Positions 23,547 through 31,505 of a stretch of DNA of 36,332 nt are shown in pieces. The notes under the pieces were generated by a model. That model worked only from the letters and a program-made list of their open reading frames with translations, had not been told where the DNA came from and did no database searches. The position numbers were made by a program, and so were the translations under genes. The stretch's first letter is position 1; each line of letters opens with the position of its first letter. The stretch lies in assembly GCF_001666755.1 (NCBI RefSeq), contig NZ_LZJC01000164.1, positions 1-36,332 of the forward strand, in the 5' to 3' direction. The stretch is from Mycobacterium sp. E1214. Its GTDB lineage: Bacteria; Actinomycetota; Actinomycetes; Mycobacteriales; Mycobacteriaceae.

Positions 23547-26291
23547 GTGGTGGTAGCCATCACGCACGTGCTCACGGCCCTTGAGGCTGCGGGGATTGCT
23601 GCGGGAAAGGGGGGCGCCAGGGCCGCCGGCAGCGAGGCTGTGAAGGGCGCGTGGCGAAGAATATTTAAGGGGCACATGAAGGCCGCCGAGGACGTCATGG
23701 CGATAGCATTCGTCCGAGGTATCGAGGAATCGACTCCGGAATCTGGCGCCCACAGCGTCGACTGGTGGAGCCGCTCCGGTCGCCGGCTCATCGAACCGTT
23801 CGTCAATAAGGTTGTCGCTGACAGTGTCATGCGCGCCGTCGTTTCCTACCCGGTAGATGTCGATGCGACTCGTCAAACTTTTATCGACGCGTTGGAGCTG
23901 GCCGACCACGACTTCTACGACCTTGCAGACGAGTTGGGATTCGACGCATCCGACTTCTTAGCGGCTCTTCCCGAAATCACCTTCGACGAGCTCATGCTCG
24001 CCGCTGCTGAGCAAGACAGTCCCTTACTGCCGTTGGCGCAGTACGCAACGTTACGACAAATCGCTGCGAATCAGGGCCCCTCTAGCGCGCCAGTGGAACT
24101 CGAGCCACTAGCCAGCCTCGTCGAGGTCGTTGTCGGGCAGTGCCTTCCGACGGTCGAAGAACTAAATCCATATCAGCTAGGTTCTACCCCCTCGCCTTTC
24201 GGCAACGCGCGCACCTACGGCGAATCCGACCCCTACGTGCTTCGCACCCGCGACCACGAGCTTGCAGCAGCATTGGCAAGCTCGGAGCGTGGCACGATAG
24301 TTCTCCTGGTCGGCCCCTCGAAGGCCGGCAAGACACGCACCGCATTCGAAGCCATCCGCAAACGCTTCCCCGAAGCCCTACTTGTAGCTCCGCAACCAGG
24401 GGCGTTCGGCCGGCTCGCCGTGGATCCGCGGCTACACAACAACACTGACACGGTTGTCGTCTGGCTGGATGACATGGAGCGATATGTTTCACACACCGAT
24501 CCGCTCACCCCTGCGCTGCTGTCACAGCTGACTTCCCGCAACGGTCATACCGTCGTTTTAGCCACTTTGCGGCAAGAGCAACGTGATCGGCTCCGGCAGG
24601 GCGGCGAAATGCTCCGAGACGCACGCGTGCTTCTCGAGCAGGCCATCACCATCGAACTCGCCCCACTCACCGACGAGGATGTCGACGAACGGACCGGCGC
24701 TGCCCTCGCCTACCCTGGGCAGAGTCTGGAATTCGGACTCGCCGCCCGCCTCGCCGGTGCCCCGGAACTACTCAAGCGGTACGACGATGCCCAACTCACG
24801 GATCCGCTGCGCCACACCATTATTCAGGTGGCGATCGACTGGGTGCGCGTCGGTCGAGCAGACCCCATCCCTGAGACCACCCTCGCTGCAATGGCATTGG
24901 ATGCATTCGAGACAGAACGACCCGACCTCGACGCCACCGACCAACAGGTTGCCGAGGCCATCAAGGCGGCTCGCACAGCGCCAGAAGGATCAGGTCGCGT
25001 CGCAGCCTTGACCGCGCTTCGGCTGGGCGACCAGACCCGCGGTTACCGTCCTTTCGACTACCTCGTGGCCGCCGACGACGGGCAGGGGCATCCAGTGCGC
25101 GCAATTCCCGAATCGTTTTGGGATTCCGTGCTCGCTAGCGCGACACCACTAGATGCCTTCGCAATAGGGTTCGCGGCTTACCAGCGTGGGAAGATTCCAG
25201 TCGCCGCTAAGGCATCAAGACAAGCCGCCGACGCGGGGATCGCCACTGCCATGTTCAACCTGGGGGTGTTGCTCGCCGATCACCAAAACCCTGCCGACCT
25301 CCCAAGGGCCCGCCGCTGGTACGAAAAGGCAGCCCAAGCTGGCGATACCAACGCCATGGTCAACCTTGGGGTATTGCTCGCCACTCGCTGGGACCCCCCT
25401 GATCTGCCGGCCGCTGCCCGCCTGTACGAGAGGGCGGCAGCTGCGGGAGATACCGACGCAATGGTCAACCTCGGGGTTCTATTTCGCGACCTATTGCAGC
25501 CGCCGAACCCAGCACGCGCCAGTCGGTGGTACCTGCTGGCTGCGAGTCAAGGTGATACCAACGCGATGAACAACCTTGGAGTCCTGTTCGCCGAACGGAA
25601 CGACGGCGTCACAGCACGCAGTTGGTATGAGAAAGCTGCCGCCGCCGGCCACGCAGGTGCAATGATTAACCTGGCTTTACTTGCCGAACGGGAGGAGCCG
25701 CCGGACCTCGAGACCGCAAGGGGCTGGTTCGAGATGGCGGCCGACGCGGGCAACATCGACGCGATGGTGAGCTTGGGCCTGCTCGCCGAGAAGGTCATTC
25801 CGCCCGACCTCCTAAGTGCACAAGCCTGGTACATGAAGGCCGCCGACGCCGGCGCCGTCGACGCCATGTTCAACATGGGCCTGCTGGCGCAGCAGGCGAA
25901 TCCGCTGCAACTAGAAACCGCCATTGCCTGGTTCGAGAAGGCTGCCGCGAAAGGGCTAACGGACGCAATGGTGAACCTTGGACTGCTCGCCGCCCAGGCC
26001 GACCCACCCGATCTGCGCGCCGCACGCCGCTGGTACGAGAAGGCGGCGGATTTGGGAAACACCAACGCTATGAACAATCTTGGGGCGCTCTTCGCCGACC
26101 TACAGCTTCAGCCGGACTTGCCCTCGGCACGCAAGTGGTACGAGAAGGCATCTCAGCTAGGAAACACTACCGCCATGGTCAACCTGGCGATGATCCTCGC
26201 CAGCCGGTGGAGCCCGCCGGAGCCAGACGCTGCTAAGAGCTGGCTCGGACAGGCGGCAGCCGCGGGATACAACATCCGGGATTTGCTCTAA
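23547..26291 (+). CDS. STAND-like P-loop ATPase with Sel1 repeats
   Basis: A 914-residue cytoplasmic protein from GTG 23547. Residues 1-230 form an unrecognised helical region with a Gly/Ala-rich first segment (AAGIAAGKGGARAAG). The NTPase core has Walker A GPSKAGKT at 256-263 and Walker B VVVWLDDMER with Asp 308, Asp 309 and Glu 311, followed by TVVLATLRQEQ and a winged-helix-like segment. From about 534 to the end run about ten Sel1/TPR-type repeats of 36-37 residues, each with A..G...AM.NLG....(Y/F)EKAA. NTPase plus superhelical repeats is the STAND sensor plan known from antiphage proteins such as Avs and from NLRs. No effector domain is visible, so it may be a sensor acting with a partner or through the N-terminal region. 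Confidence 0.8.
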   Translation: MVVAITHVLTALEAAGIAAGKGGARAAGSEAVKGAWRRIFKGHMKAAEDVMAIAFVRGIEESTPESGAHSVDWWSRSGRRLIEPFVNKVVADSVMRAVVSYPVDVDATRQTFIDALELADHDFYDLADELGFDASDFLAALPEITFDELMLAAAEQDSPLLPLAQYATLRQIAANQGPSSAPVELEPLASLVEVVVGQCLPTVEELNPYQLGSTPSPFGNARTYGESDPYVLRTRDHELAAALASSERGTIVLLVGPSKAGKTRTAFEAIRKRFPEALLVAPQPGAFGRLAVDPRLHNNTDTVVVWLDDMERYVSHTDPLTPALLSQLTSRNGHTVVLATLRQEQRDRLRQGGEMLRDARVLLEQAITIELAPLTDEDVDERTGAALAYPGQSLEFGLAARLAGAPELLKRYDDAQLTDPLRHTIIQVAIDWVRVGRADPIPETTLAAMALDAFETERPDLDATDQQVAEAIKAARTAPEGSGRVAALTALRLGDQTRGYRPFDYLVAADDGQGHPVRAIPESFWDSVLASATPLDAFAIGFAAYQRGKIPVAAKASRQAADAGIATAMFNLGVLLADHQNPADLPRARRWYEKAAQAGDTNAMVNLGVLLATRWDPPDLPAAARLYERAAAAGDTDAMVNLGVLFRDLLQPPNPARASRWYLLAASQGDTNAMNNLGVLFAERNDGVTARSWYEKAAAAGHAGAMINLALLAEREEPPDLETARGWFEMAADAGNIDAMVSLGLLAEKVIPPDLLSAQAWYMKAADAGAVDAMFNMGLLAQQANPLQLETAIAWFEKAAAKGLTDAMVNLGLLAAQADPPDLRAARRWYEKAADLGNTNAMNNLGALFADLQLQPDLPSARKWYEKASQLGNTTAMVNLAMILASRWSPPEPDAAKSWLGQAAAAGYNIRDLL

Positions 26292-26396
26292 CGCAGAACT
26301 ACCGACCGATGCGAAGCGGTGTCTGGGCTAGCGGGAATGGCATACTTGCCGTGTGGCCTAACAGCGGTAGTAGCAGAGCGGAGAACGTGCCAACAG

Positions 26397-27422
26397 ATGA
26401 AAAGTGTGGTCTTCTTCAACAATAAGGGTGGCGTGGGAAAGACCACGCTGGCATGCAATGTCGCGTCACACCTTTCCCGTACGCGTGATCTCCGTGTTCT
26501 TATCGTTGATTGCGACCCACAGTGCAACACGACGCAACTCGTGTTGGATAACCAACTATGGGTCCAAATGTACTGGGAAGGACAAACCTCTGCTCAAGCA
26601 ACGCTTAATGACATAGTTCGCCGAATTGAGCTGGGCGATGCTGACATACAACTCGGGATCGAGCCAGTCAGGTCGTCGAGCAATCGCTTTCGCATAGATC
26701 TGATGCCGGGGCATCCGAGGATGTCCATAGTCGAGGATTTGCTCAGCAAGTCTTGGAGCGAGGCTGCTGGTGGCGACATCGGAGGCATCCGACGTTCGAA
26801 TTGGGTTACCTTTCTCATTGAGGAATACAAAGGGCGCTACGACTTAATCTTTTTTGACGTCGGCCCCAGTCTAGGTTCTCTAAATCGTACCGTCTTGATC
26901 GGAGCAGACTACTTCGTAACTCCAATGGGTGCCGACATCTTTTCGATTGTAGGAATACGCAATATAGCGGAGTGGCTGCGCAATTGGTTACGGGATTATC
27001 GCACAGGGATAAATCTCTGCGAAGAAAAGCACCCCGGAGCGCTAGACAAATTTAACATACCAAGTAAAGAAGTCGCTGCAGCCAAGTTTATTGGATATAC
27101 AGTTCAGCAATACATCACGAAATCGAAGAAAGGCGTACGGAGGCCGACAGCTGCTTTTGAGAAAATTCTTTCCGGAATTCCCACTGAAGTTACGCACAGC
27201 TTAGGTCAGTTCATGCCTGAAGGGCTTGAACCCTCGCAGGTTAGACTGGGTGACGTTCCGAACATGTATAGTTTGATTCCCCTAGCCCAATCGGTTAACG
27301 CTCCGATCGCAGACTTGCAGAGTTCAGATGGCCTCGCAGGAGGTCAGTACGGTCAACAGGAAAACTACATGCGAACTATCGGGGTAGTAAGTGATGCTCT
27401 TGCCCGAAATGTGCGTGTTTAG
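26397..27422 (+). CDS. ParA/MinD-like ATPase paired with SIR2 gene
   Basis: A 341-residue ATPase started at ATG 26397, since MKSVVFFNNKGGVGKTT is the normal N-terminus. The deviant Walker A KGGVGKTT (Lys 10, Lys 15, Thr 16), the A' motif VDCDPQCNTTQL (Asp 38, Asp 40) and LIFFDVGPSLG (Asp 154) are all intact. Family members form ATP-dependent dimers and usually partition plasmids with a ParB partner. No ParB gene or parS-like repeats are seen; instead the stop codon touches the ATG of a SIR2 gene. GC is near 45%, well below its neighbours, which points to foreign origin. The likely role is a sensor or switch for the SIR2 effector (inference); a partition role is the alternative. Confidence 0.85.
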   Translation: MKSVVFFNNKGGVGKTTLACNVASHLSRTRDLRVLIVDCDPQCNTTQLVLDNQLWVQMYWEGQTSAQATLNDIVRRIELGDADIQLGIEPVRSSSNRFRIDLMPGHPRMSIVEDLLSKSWSEAAGGDIGGIRRSNWVTFLIEEYKGRYDLIFFDVGPSLGSLNRTVLIGADYFVTPMGADIFSIVGIRNIAEWLRNWLRDYRTGINLCEEKHPGALDKFNIPSKEVAAAKFIGYTVQQYITKSKKGVRRPTAAFEKILSGIPTEVTHSLGQFMPEGLEPSQVRLGDVPNMYSLIPLAQSVNAPIADLQSSDGLAGGQYGQQENYMRTIGVVSDALARNVRV

Positions 27423-28280
27423 ATGCCCATCAGCTGGCCTCAGTCACTTCTTAACGAAGTCGCTGAGCGAAGGTGCGTTATTGTCCTGGGTGCAGGTGCG
27501 TCAGCTTCTTCGATAAATGCGGCCGGCGTGCGTCCTCCTGGGTGGGACGAGTTCCTGAGAAGCGGAATCGACAGGATGAACAGTGGCGATGATCAACGTG
27601 CCGCAATAGAACAACTCGACCTTCGTGCATATCTCGATGCCGCGCAGATAATGGTAGATGGTCTGGACTCGGCGGACTTTGGTCTATTCGTGCGAGGGGC
27701 GTTGGAAGATCCAGGATTTCAACCATCTGAACTCCACCAACTCGTGCTGAGGATTGACCCAAAAATTCTTATTACAACTAACTATGACCGCATCTATGAG
27801 TCCTTAGCGACACAAGGTGCTGCTGCGGCAGGCTATAACGTATGCCGCTACTATGAACCACATCTTGTTAATGATCTTCGCTCGACAAGACGCCTGATCG
27901 TAAAGGCGCATGGTTGCGTTTCCGACCCACAAAAAATAGTGTTGACGCGACAGCAGTATTTTGCGGCACGAAGGGATTTTCCTCAGTTCTTTGCCGCCCT
28001 TGATGCTATATTCCTAACTAACACGCTTCTTTTCATAGGGTCAGGCTTCAACGGAGATCCCGACATCGATCTTCTTTTGCAGAACGTAAATATATCCGCA
28101 CCAAGTCAGCACTCTCACTTCGCAATCGTAGAGGCAGGTCGTCATCCATCGGTGCGTCGAGCAATCGAAGAAACACATAACATCAAATTCCTCGAATACC
28201 CGGCAGGGCAGCATGATGACGTTCTCGATGCGCTTAGAAAACTGGCTGATGATGTGGAATCGTATCGCGCCGTACCCTAA
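27423..28280 (+). CDS. SIR2-domain protein, probable NADase effector
   Basis: A 285-residue protein starting on the base after the ParA stop. SIR2 fold motifs are complete: VLGAGASAS (residues 21-29, NAD-binding loop), ITTNYDRIYE with Asn 120, KAHGCVSDP with His 163, and FIGSGFNGDPDID (205-217). The Asn/His pair is the catalytic pair of SIR2 NAD+ hydrolases in antiphage systems (Thoeris ThsA, DSR, SIR2-HerA, short pAgo-SIR2). The zinc-binding Cys module of deacetylase sirtuins is absent, which favours NAD+ depletion over deacetylation. It has no own sensor domain, so the abutting ParA-like ATPase is the obvious candidate. GC is low, like the ParA gene. Confidence 0.88.
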   Translation: MPISWPQSLLNEVAERRCVIVLGAGASASSINAAGVRPPGWDEFLRSGIDRMNSGDDQRAAIEQLDLRAYLDAAQIMVDGLDSADFGLFVRGALEDPGFQPSELHQLVLRIDPKILITTNYDRIYESLATQGAAAAGYNVCRYYEPHLVNDLRSTRRLIVKAHGCVSDPQKIVLTRQQYFAARRDFPQFFAALDAIFLTNTLLFIGSGFNGDPDIDLLLQNVNISAPSQHSHFAIVEAGRHPSVRRAIEETHNIKFLEYPAGQHDDVLDALRKLADDVESYRAVP

Positions 28281-28398
28281 GTCGAGAGCACTCGTCTAAC
28301 CGGTGTCCTCGAAGGCCTCGAATCGATTCCCGGATCCAACTCACTCAGAGTTTATTGCACAACAGCGATCGCGGTTGGGCACATGCAACCCTGGGCAA

Positions 28399-29523
28399 TC
28401 AAGCCGATACGTCTGCATCACCCCTGGGCCCGTGAAGGCGGCGATCCGCTACGAAGCGCCAGACGCCGTCCAAGGACTTAGACGCAACGTTCACACAAAC
28501 CGATGCCACCGCACCGAGAAAGACGCCCGCGATGCATATGAAAAAGGCTTCGCGATCGGCGCCGCCGCGCCTGTTAAACATCAGCACCGGTTGATCAGTG
28601 TAGCCAATATTCGCTATCTCACCGGGATTTCTCGCCCACTGAGTAGCTGACGCATAATAAAAACTATTGTCATCAACTTGTGGCTGAGGATATGCTTCCG
28701 CAAGCTGAAATTCGGTGATAGATTCGGAAGTTCGAGAAAGTTTGCATTGAGCATCGATCGCATATTGAAAATCCGTTTTATCCTTAATAGAGGTCCAGGC
28801 AATCCGCGGGCCAAGGAAGGTCTTCCGTTCGGCGGAGGAATTCGAATCGCCATCAGCGTATCGCCATATCGCTGAGCCGGGAATGGTGCAGCTCTCCGCC
28901 AAAATCTGACGCTTATTGTCGGCGGTGGTTCGGTCTTCGTACGCGCCGCCGTCGGGTGAGTCGTTAATAAGCGTAAGCTTCCCGGTCATTGACGGATAGC
29001 TGGCCTTATATAACTGTTGGACAGCGTTGGTTTTTGTTGGATTTTCGACGGAGCGGGATTCGCTGTTCTGCGGAGTTGCAAATTGCAAAAGGCCTCGTTG
29101 AGTAGATAGAAGGAGTTCGCCGAATGCTTGAGTAGGCAGGGGTACCTCGCTGGTCCCACATTTGATCCCTTCCTTGCCGGTATTTGAGAACGTAATGAGA
29201 TACTCAACTAAGTTAACGGCTCCTCGACGCGGTTCAAATTTATCGACCGTCAAGGAGAAGACGAGCTTCAACCCGCCATCCGATTGAACAGTCGACCGCG
29301 TATGGAGCGTCTGCTGACCATACCCACCTGATGTCGAAATCAGGATAGTTGGGCGGGTTTGGTCGACCGCATTGGGCATCGCTTGGTATCGGCGCCATTG
29401 CGGCGAGAGTAGAAACAACCACACTAATAGAAAGGCGCACAGCGCAACGAATAGCTTCGCGACAGTTCCAAGCACGTCGGATCGCGGGTCGTCGTGCATA
29501 GCGGAACGCTCGTCGTCGGGCAA
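28399..29523 (-). CDS. Two-TM protein convergent with SIR2 gene
   Basis: A 374-residue protein started at TTG 29523 with GGAGGAG six bases upstream (ATG 29499 is an alternative). One TM helix near the N-terminus (about 22-42, AKLFVALCAFLLVWLFLL), a large domain of about 285 residues on the outer side (LTVDKFEPRRGAVNLVEYLI, NTGKEGIKCGTSE, ILAESCTIPGSAIWRYADGD), and a second TM near 335-355 (FFICIAGVFLGAVASVCV). No enzymatic motif or known domain. It shares the low GC of the ParA-SIR2 pair and ends 119 bases from the SIR2 stop, so it may have come in on the same segment. Confidence 0.7.
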   Translation of the reverse strand: MPDDERSAMHDDPRSDVLGTVAKLFVALCAFLLVWLFLLSPQWRRYQAMPNAVDQTRPTILISTSGGYGQQTLHTRSTVQSDGGLKLVFSLTVDKFEPRRGAVNLVEYLITFSNTGKEGIKCGTSEVPLPTQAFGELLLSTQRGLLQFATPQNSESRSVENPTKTNAVQQLYKASYPSMTGKLTLINDSPDGGAYEDRTTADNKRQILAESCTIPGSAIWRYADGDSNSSAERKTFLGPRIAWTSIKDKTDFQYAIDAQCKLSRTSESITEFQLAEAYPQPQVDDNSFYYASATQWARNPGEIANIGYTDQPVLMFNRRGGADREAFFICIAGVFLGAVASVCVNVASKSLDGVWRFVADRRLHGPRGDADVSA

Positions 29524-29807
29524 GGGGTACTCCTCCGGGAACGGACACTCGCGTAATTGAGAAGGACGTTAGCGACCCCACTACGAACAAGACAGACTTC
29601 CGCTGAAATCCGCCAAACGGTATAGGTCCCGAGTCGTCGCGGCGCTGCCCGATTACCCACCCCGCTGATGCCACGGCGCTAGCCAAAGGCCACTGATCCG
29701 CTCGGAATGCCGCCATGACGCACAGTCGCAAGCGGGCCTGTCTGGGCGCACGTCATCGCCCGGCCGATAGCGTCGTTGCCCCTCTGAGGTGGGACTCTGT
29801 TGCCCGG

Positions 29808-30125
29808 ATGCTCGGGCAGGAAGAATCACCAACGACATGGCATCGGAACGAGCGCCGGCGGCACACCCCGGATCAGATCATCCGCAAGCTCGCCGAGGGC
29901 AACAAGCTGCTCGCCTCGGGCCAGGAGCTGGCCGCGGTGTGCCGGCATCTGGAAATTGCGGAATCGACGTGGCATCGCTGGCTGGCGCAGTACGGCGGGA
30001 TGAAGGCCAACGACGCCAAGCGGCTCAAGGAGCTCGAGGCCGAGAACGCCCGCCTCAAGGAGCTGGTCGCCAATCAGGCCCTCGACATCGACATGCTCAA
30101 GGAGATCGGGTCGAGAAACTTCTGA
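29808..30125 (+). CDS. IS3-family OrfA (HTH protein)
   Basis: A 105-residue protein from ATG 29808. It has the transposase HTH (TPDQIIRKLAEGNKLLASGQ, VCRHLEIAESTWHRW) and a C-terminal coiled coil with heptads (KRLKELEAENARLKELVANQ). IS3-family OrfA binds the element ends and is normally also made as an OrfAB fusion by -1 frameshifting. The TGA at 30123-30125 ends OrfA; OrfB lies in the -1 frame. Confidence 0.85.
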   Translation: MLGQEESPTTWHRNERRRHTPDQIIRKLAEGNKLLASGQELAAVCRHLEIAESTWHRWLAQYGGMKANDAKRLKELEAENARLKELVANQALDIDMLKEIGSRNF

Positions 30126-30154
30126 CCCCCAACCGCTGACGCCGCGCAGCGACC

Positions 30155-30976
30155 ATGCTGCGTGAGCGGTTCGGGGTGTCTGAACGCCGGGCCTGCACCG
30201 TGGTGGGCATCCACCGATCCACGATGCGACTGACCCCGTCGCCGATGAGCACCGAGGAAGCCGAACTACGTTCCTGGCTGCGCCGGTTCTCCACCGACCG
30301 GCCGCGGTGGGGGTGGCGCCGCGCTGCCAAGATGGCCCGCCGCGCGGGCTTGCAGGTCAACAACAAGCGCATCCGCCGACTGTGGCGCGAGGAGGGTCTG
30401 CGGGTACCCCAGCGGCGCTGCAAGAAGCGGTTGACCGGCATCGGGGTCGCCGTAGGCGCGATGTCACCGATCCGCCCGAACGTGGTCTGGGCGATGGACT
30501 TTCAGTTCGACACCACCGCCGAGGGCCGCACCCTGAAGTTGTTGAACGTGATCGATGAGTTCACCCGCGAAGCCCTGGCCATCGAGGTCAACCGCAGCAT
30601 CGATGCCCACGGCGTCGTCGACGTGCTGGATCGCCTCGCGCTCGTCCACGGTGCGCCGCACTACGTGCGCTTCGACAACGGACCGGAGTTCGTGGCTCAC
30701 GCTGTGGCTGATTGGTGTCGATTCAACCGTGCCGGTTCACTTTTCATCGATCCCGGCTCACCGTGGCAGAACGCCTTCATCGAATCGTTCAACGGCCGCC
30801 TGCGCGATGAACTGCTCAACTCGTGGCGCTTCGACTCCCTGCTGCAAGCCCGGGTGATCATCGAAGACTGGCGCCGCGACTACAACGCCAACCGGCCCCA
30901 CACGGCCCACGGCGAACTCACCCCAGCCGAGTTTGCTCTACAGTGGGCCACGATCCACCAACCGAAAGTCGCATAG
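30155..30976 (+). CDS. IS3-family OrfB, DDE transposase
   Basis: A 273-residue integrase-core protein with the complete DD(35)E triad: Asp 115 (WAMDFQ), Asp 174 (RFDNGPEFV) and Glu 210 (NAFIESFNGR), and the HTH_21 lead (WGWRRAAKM...NNKRIRRLWR). In the -1 frame the sequence upstream reads EKLLTPNR, a TGA at 30137-30139, then RRAATMLRERFG. Related elements read through here, so a nonsense change (CGA to TGA fits) blocks the OrfAB fusion. Independent initiation at ATG 30155 is possible but the element is probably impaired. Confidence 0.85.
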   Translation: MLRERFGVSERRACTVVGIHRSTMRLTPSPMSTEEAELRSWLRRFSTDRPRWGWRRAAKMARRAGLQVNNKRIRRLWREEGLRVPQRRCKKRLTGIGVAVGAMSPIRPNVVWAMDFQFDTTAEGRTLKLLNVIDEFTREALAIEVNRSIDAHGVVDVLDRLALVHGAPHYVRFDNGPEFVAHAVADWCRFNRAGSLFIDPGSPWQNAFIESFNGRLRDELLNSWRFDSLLQARVIIEDWRRDYNANRPHTAHGELTPAEFALQWATIHQPKVA

Positions 30977-31005
30977 CGACTGGACCACCAATCGGGCCCC
31001 CCTCA

Positions 31006-31505
31006 CAGTCGACGAACTGCTGGATGGTAATGGTGTCGACGCGCTGACACAGGGCGGTCAGGCTCACCGCCAGCTTCTCCAACATAAAACCGGGGTGCTC
31101 GCCGGTCGGGCAGAACCGCGAGTTCCCCGTCGCGCAGGCAGTTCGGATTCGTTCGTCGACATCAGAGCCGAGGGTCGGCAGATGCGCGTAGGACGTCACC
31201 GTGATGACGTCCTTGCCGGATTTCAGCAGCGCCACAATGTCGTCGGTGTTGGAATCGAAACCGTACGCCTTGCTTGACGAATGCAGCACCACGTCGGCAT
31301 CGAGCGCCAGAATCGCCGCCTTGTCATCGGTCGCCACGATTCCGGTGTCGGCCCTGCCCACCAACGCTCCGGCGTCAACACTGACTTTGTCGGGTGAGTA
31401 GACGAAAACCCCGACGAGCTCGTACTCGGGCTTATCGATGACCTCGGCGAGCTGAATGCGCCCGACCGGACCGGTAGCCCATTGGATTACCCGAGTCGTT
31501 TCCAA
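31006..31505 (-). pseudogene. DapB-fold reductase, truncated by IS3 element
   Basis: The first 166 residues of an NAD(P)-binding protein of the same family as the next upstream gene: METTRVIQWATGPVGRIQLA (Rossmann Gly-rich turn), ELVGVFVYSPDKVSVDAGAL, GKDVITVTSY and TGEHPGFMLEKLA. Similarity ends at FVDC where the IS starts. Full members have about 350 residues, so the protein has lost its C-terminal half. ATG 31505 overlaps the end of the preceding gene by 19 bases. It was the last gene of the P450 operon. Confidence 0.8.

Larger units (their letters stand above)
29785..31005 (+). mobile_element. IS3-family insertion sequence, IS407/IS51-like
   Basis: A 1,221-base element bounded by TG and CA. 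The left end TGAGGTGGGAC and the complement of the right end TGAGGGGGGCC match at 9 of 11 positions. OrfA and OrfB are inside. The flanks (CTC on the left, CAG on the right) do not form a target-site duplication, and the gene on the right is truncated at the border, so an adjacent deletion or rearrangement followed insertion. Its right-end 18 bases (30986-31003) recur at 11071-11088. Confidence 0.75.

Noticed and set aside
25147..26270. Regular 108-111 base periodicity that could suggest a DNA repeat array
   Set aside because: It is explained by Sel1 protein repeats; the DNA units are too diverged for a CRISPR or tandem repeat. No CRISPR array is present in the window.
26397..27422. Plasmid partition (parA) interpretation
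   Set aside because: No ParB gene, parS-like iterons or replication gene are nearby and the gene abuts SIR2; kept only as an alternative.
28290..28335. tRNA-like T-arm sequence (CGAATCGATTCCCGG) after the SIR2 gene
   Set aside because: No acceptor, D or anticodon arm can be folded around it, so neither a tRNA nor an attachment site is supported.
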